NCBI RefSeq assembly: GCF_014595975.1
Contig: NZ_JABWGQ010000060.1
Span: forward strand, 1 to 64,000
Direction of reading: 5' to 3'
DNA: 64,000 nucleotides
DNA from: Sphingopyxis sp. LK2115
Lineage (GTDB): Bacteria; Pseudomonadota; Alphaproteobacteria; Sphingomonadales; Sphingomonadaceae
The stretch's first letter is position 1; each line of letters starts with the position of its first letter. Both the position numbers and the translations under genes were made by a program. The notes under the pieces are model-generated. The model was not told where the DNA came from, did no database searches, and saw only the letters and a program-made list of their open reading frames with translations. Of the stretch, positions 61,270 through 64,000 are shown piece by piece.

Positions 61270-61352
61270 GTGTCCCCGCGAGGGCGGGAACCCATCACCG
61301 GCGTTTTCGGAATGGAGCTGCGGGAAATGGACCCCCCCTTTGGGGGGGCACA
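61270..61352. repeat. Composite REP-like element between convergent genes
   Basis: GTGTCCCCGCGAGGGCGGG (61270-61288) and, 40 bp on, GACCCCCCC-TTT-GGGGGGGCACAT (61330-61352). It lies between the M28 and DAHP-synthase stops and shares the adjoining CCCATCACCGGCG with the element at 41764-41856. Confidence 0.7.
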
Positions 61353-61374
61353 TCAAATCAGGGTTGGCGGCGCT

Positions 61375-62748
61375 TTACGCCGCCTGCTTCGCGCGGTCCG
61401 CCATTTCCTGATTGAGCATTTCTGCCAGCAGGAAGGCGAGTTCCAGCGACTGCCCCGCATTGAGCCGCGGATCGCAATGGGTGTGATAGCGATCGGCGAG
61501 GTCCATCTGCGTCACGTCCATCGCGCCGCCGGTGCATTCGGTGACATTCTGGCCGGTCATTTCGATATGGATGCCGCCGCCATGCGTGCCCTCGGCGCGG
61601 TGGACGGCAAAGAAACCCCGCACTTCGGCCAGGATACGCTCGAACGGCCGCGTCTTGTAGCCGGTCGAGGTCTTGATGACATTGCCGTGCATCGGGTCGC
61701 ACGACCAGACGACGGGATGGCCCGAATCCTTTACCGCGCGCACGAGCCTGGGCAGATGCGCCTCGATCTTGTCGTGGCCGTAACGCGTGATGAGCGTCAT
61801 GCGACCCGGCACATGATGGGGGTTGAGCGTGTCGAGCAGACGCAGCAGCGCGTCGGGATCGAGGCTCGGCCCGCATTTCATGCCGATGGGATTGCCGATG
61901 CCGCGCAGAAACTCGATATGCGCCGACCCCTCGAAACGGGTGCGGTCGCCGACCCACAGGAAATGGCCCGACGTGTCGTACCAGCCGCCGGTCAGGCTGT
62001 CCTGCCGCGTCAGCGCCTGCTCATAGGGGAGCAGCAGCGCCTCGTGGCTGGTATAGAAGCTGGTGCCCTTGATCTGCGGCACCGTTTCGGGGGTCACGCC
62101 GCACGCTTCCATGAACGCGAGCGCTTCGGAAATGCGTGCTGCGGTTTCCTGATATTTTTTCGCCCACGGGCTGCGGTCCATGAAATCGTGCGTCCAGGCG
62201 TTGACCTGGTGCAGATTGGCATAGCCGCCGCCCGCGAAGGCACGCAGCAGGTTGAGCGTCGCCGCCGACTGGTTATAGGCCTTGACCATTCGCGCGGGGT
62301 CGGGCTCGCGGCCGTCGGCATCGAACGCGATGTCGTTGATGATGTCGCCGCGATAGCTTGGCAGCGACACACCGCCCACTTCCTCCATATCCGCGGAACG
62401 CGGCTTGGCGAACTGGCCCGCCATGCGGCCGAGCTTCACCACCGGCATTTTCGACGCGAAGGTCAGCACGACCGCCATCTGAAGCAGGACGCGAAAGGTG
62501 TCGCGGATGTTGTTGGGATGGAACTCGGCAAAGCTTTCGGCGCAGTCGCCGCCTTGCAGCAGAAAGGCCTTGCCCTCCGCGACGCGCGCAAGTTCGCTCG
62601 TCAATTCGCGCGCTTCGCCCGCAAAAACGAGCGGGGGATAGCCTGCAAGCTCGCGTTCGGCGGCCGCGAGCGCTTCGCCGTCGCGATAGGTGGGCAGCTG
62701 GCGGGCCTCGTGCGTGCGCCAGCTATGCGGTTGCCAGTTTTTCGTCAT
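61375..62748 (-). CDS. 3-deoxy-7-phosphoheptulonate synthase, class II
   Basis: Predicted 457-residue enzyme condensing phosphoenolpyruvate and erythrose 4-phosphate, the entry to aromatic amino-acid synthesis. It is of the plant/actinobacterial class II type: [34 protein letters not shown], the metal- and substrate-binding [13 protein letters not shown] and [18 protein letters not shown]. Length is standard. The gene is isolated, with no other aro gene adjacent. Confidence 0.96.
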   Translation of the reverse strand: MTKNWQPHSWRTHEARQLPTYRDGEALAAAERELAGYPPLVFAGEARELTSELARVAEGKAFLLQGGDCAESFAEFHPNNIRDTFRVLLQMAVVLTFASKMPVVKLGRMAGQFAKPRSADMEEVGGVSLPSYRGDIINDIAFDADGREPDPARMVKAYNQSAATLNLLRAFAGGGYANLHQVNAWTHDFMDRSPWAKKYQETAARISEALAFMEACGVTPETVPQIKGTSFYTSHEALLLPYEQALTRQDSLTGGWYDTSGHFLWVGDRTRFEGSAHIEFLRGIGNPIGMKCGPSLDPDALLRLLDTLNPHHVPGRMTLITRYGHDKIEAHLPRLVRAVKDSGHPVVWSCDPMHGNVIKTSTGYKTRPFERILAEVRGFFAVHRAEGTHGGGIHIEMTGQNVTECTGGAMDVTQMDLADRYHTHCDPRLNAGQSLELAFLLAEMLNQEMADRAKQAA

Positions 62749-62999
62749 CTGCCTGTCATTTCATCTTCGAATCATGCGCCCCATGGCGCGAATGCCCTGC
62801 GGGTGCAATGTTTGCCGGGCGCGCGAGGCCGAAAATTAGCATTATCGTGACCTTTGCGCACCTATGCTTTTCTTAGGGCCAGGGAACTGATAGTTTATTG
62901 CAGGCTTGGCGCGGTGACGGCGCGATCCAAGGGACAGGGCTATCGATAACGTCATTCACCCAATGGCCCGATTGCGGGCCGGAATGCGAGCGATTGGCT

Positions 63000-63692
63000 A
63001 TGGCGAGTTTCGACTCCGCGTGGTTCCTTTACGGGGCGTTGCTGCTTCTTCTGGCGACAAGTTTTGTCGTACGCATCGACTATGCGCGCATCGGGCTGGC
63101 CGCGGCGGCGCTCGTTGCGCTGCCGCTCACCCTCTTTCGCGCCTCCGATCCCGGTTACAGCCTGCTCGTGCTGGCAATCCTCGCGGTCAATATCGGCATT
63201 CTCGCGCGGCTGTGGCTGCGCGGGACGAAGGTGCGCTTCTCGCCTGAGGATGAGGAGTTGCGGCGGCGGCATTTTCCGGGGCTGGGCGCACATGCCGCGC
63301 GCGGGCTGATCGATCAGGGACACTGGATTTCGGCAAAGCGCGGCGAGGTGCTGATCCGCGAGAATCAGGCGGCGCCCAGCCTTTTCTATCTCGCCGACGG
63401 CCACGCGACGATTCTGCGCGACGGCGCCGAGGTCGGCTGCCTCGCCGATGGCGAGCTGATCGGCGAGGCGACGGTGCTCGACGGATCGCACGCGACGGGC
63501 ACGGTCGTGCTTGCCAGCAATGCGCGGCTGTGGTTCGTCCCGGCGGCGGCGCTGCGCGCCTATCTTGCCGCCAATCCGGGCATTGCCGCCGAACTGCACG
63601 AGGGGTTCGCCCGCGCACTGCGCGGCAAGCTTGCGAGCGCGAACACGCGTATCGCTGACCGCACGCCGGCTTCCTCGGCATCGGCGGCTTGA
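63000..63692 (+). CDS. Membrane protein with cyclic-nucleotide-binding domain (Popeye-like)
   Basis: Predicted 230-residue protein. Three N-terminal membrane helices (FLYGALLLLLATSFVV; ARIGLAAAALVALPLTLF; YSLLVLAILAVNIGILARLW) precede a cNMP-binding fold: GHWISAKRGEVLIRENQAA, LFYLADGHATIL and GELIGEATVLDGSHATGTVV in the place of the phosphate-binding cassette. The three-helix-plus-cassette layout is that of bacterial Popeye-domain proteins. The start at 63000 is chosen because residues upstream (to 62898) lack structure. No effector domain follows. Confidence 0.75.
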   Translation: MASFDSAWFLYGALLLLLATSFVVRIDYARIGLAAAALVALPLTLFRASDPGYSLLVLAILAVNIGILARLWLRGTKVRFSPEDEELRRRHFPGLGAHAARGLIDQGHWISAKRGEVLIRENQAAPSLFYLADGHATILRDGAEVGCLADGELIGEATVLDGSHATGTVVLASNARLWFVPAAALRAYLAANPGIAAELHEGFARALRGKLASANTRIADRTPASSASAA

Positions 63693-63731
63693 GCCTCGAA
63701 TCTGCAACGCGCTGCTGCTAATCACGCGTCC

Positions 63732-64000
63732 ATGATGATTCTTTATGGCATTCCCAATTGCGACACGGTGAAAAAGGCGCGTCGCTGGCTCGACGATCAC
63801 GGTCTTGCCTATCGGTTTCACGATGTCCGCAAGGACGGCCTGGACGCTGACCGGCTCCAGCGCTGGATCGACGAACTCGGCTGGGAAAAACTGCTCAACA
63901 AGGCGGGCACCAGCTTTCGCAAATTGCCCGATGCGGCAAAGGCGGGGCTGGACGCGGCGTCGGCCAGGGCGCTGATGCTCGAACAACCGGCGATGATCCG
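63732..64000 (+). CDS. ArsC/Spx-family (YffB-like) protein, cut by window end
   Basis: Ninety-odd residues are present; the gene runs off the window. MILYGIPNCDTVKKARRWLD is the thioredoxin-like N terminus with the single active-site cysteine typical of YffB/Spx-type proteins, and LLNKAGTSFRKLPD is the conserved later segment. The YffB branch is likelier than arsenate reductase because no ars genes are nearby. Two adjacent ATGs (63732, 63735) are possible starts. Confidence 0.85.
   Translation, partial: MMILYGIPNCDTVKKARRWLDDHGLAYRFHDVRKDGLDADRLQRWIDELGWEKLLNKAGTSFRKLPDAAKAGLDAASARALMLEQPAMI

Noticed and set aside
63732..64000. Arsenate reductase
   Set aside because: The N terminus fits YffB/Spx-type proteins and there are no arsenic genes nearby; the truncated end prevents a firmer call.

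Overview
The window is GC-rich alphaproteobacterial chromosome, most likely from a sphingomonad (Sphingopyxis or a close relative). This rests on the large NAD-specific glutamate dehydrogenase, the zapE-mdh-sucD-sucA-sucB-lpd order, the mrp / hflK-hflC-degP arrangement, phaB beside a ribbon-helix-helix gene, class II DAHP synthase, and dispersed palindromes built on CCCCGCCTTCGCGGGG. The genus is inference. I see no rRNA, tRNA, CRISPR array, prophage or intact insertion sequence.

Layout. 0-5 kb: a TonB-dependent receptor and a PhoD-type phosphatase behind a six-unit, 11-bp-phased array of Pho-box heptamers, so probably a phosphate-starvation scavenging module. 4.8-6 kb: a TetR regulator whose operator-like sequence recurs in front of only the tail of a TolC/NodT outer-membrane factor, which looks like the scar of a deleted efflux operon. 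6-13.2 kb: a PAS protein, then gdhB behind a terminator-like leader, then an ATP-grasp protein. 13.2-21.5 kb (minus strand): RHH regulator, phaB, a DUF1963 protein, hemH coupled to an orphan Tat-exported molybdopterin oxidoreductase subunit, and mrp / CoA-binding protein / lipoprotein in overlapping frames. 21.5-25.2 kb: hflK, hflC, degP (membrane proteostasis).

25.4-36.8 kb is the accessory-looking part: a phosphotransferase-fold protein, an AttH/CrtC-like protein, a metallophosphoesterase and a lipid kinase; then a plus-strand esterase with two nucleotidyltransferases; then a minus-strand operon (flippase, HAD-IB phosphatase, CDP-glycerol glycerophosphotransferase-like enzyme, CDP-alcohol phosphotransferase, HIT protein) in which every gene overlaps the next by one or four bases. 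Together these could activate a polyol phosphate with CTP, transfer it to an acceptor, dephosphorylate it and export the product. I regard this as the best candidate for an undescribed envelope phosphodiester-glycoconjugate or phospholipid pathway.

37-48.8 kb is central metabolism: sdhB, thioesterase, zapE, then mdh-sucD-sucA-sucB-lpd. sucC and sdhCDA are absent from the window. A decayed GIY-YIG gene between two palindromes sits between sucD and sucA. 48.8-64 kb is housekeeping: M20 hydrolase, TRIC/YadS-type membrane protein, alpha/beta hydrolase, sppA, an epimerase-like SDR, proB, a methyltransferase-like protein, a GNAT enzyme, an nfeD/stomatin pair, a CoA-ester lyase, an M28 peptidase, class II DAHP synthase, a Popeye-like membrane cNMP-binding protein and a partial ArsC/Spx-family gene cut by the window end.

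All four convergent gene ends that do not overlap carry one of the dispersed palindromes, suggesting these act as shared terminators or mRNA-end stabilisers.
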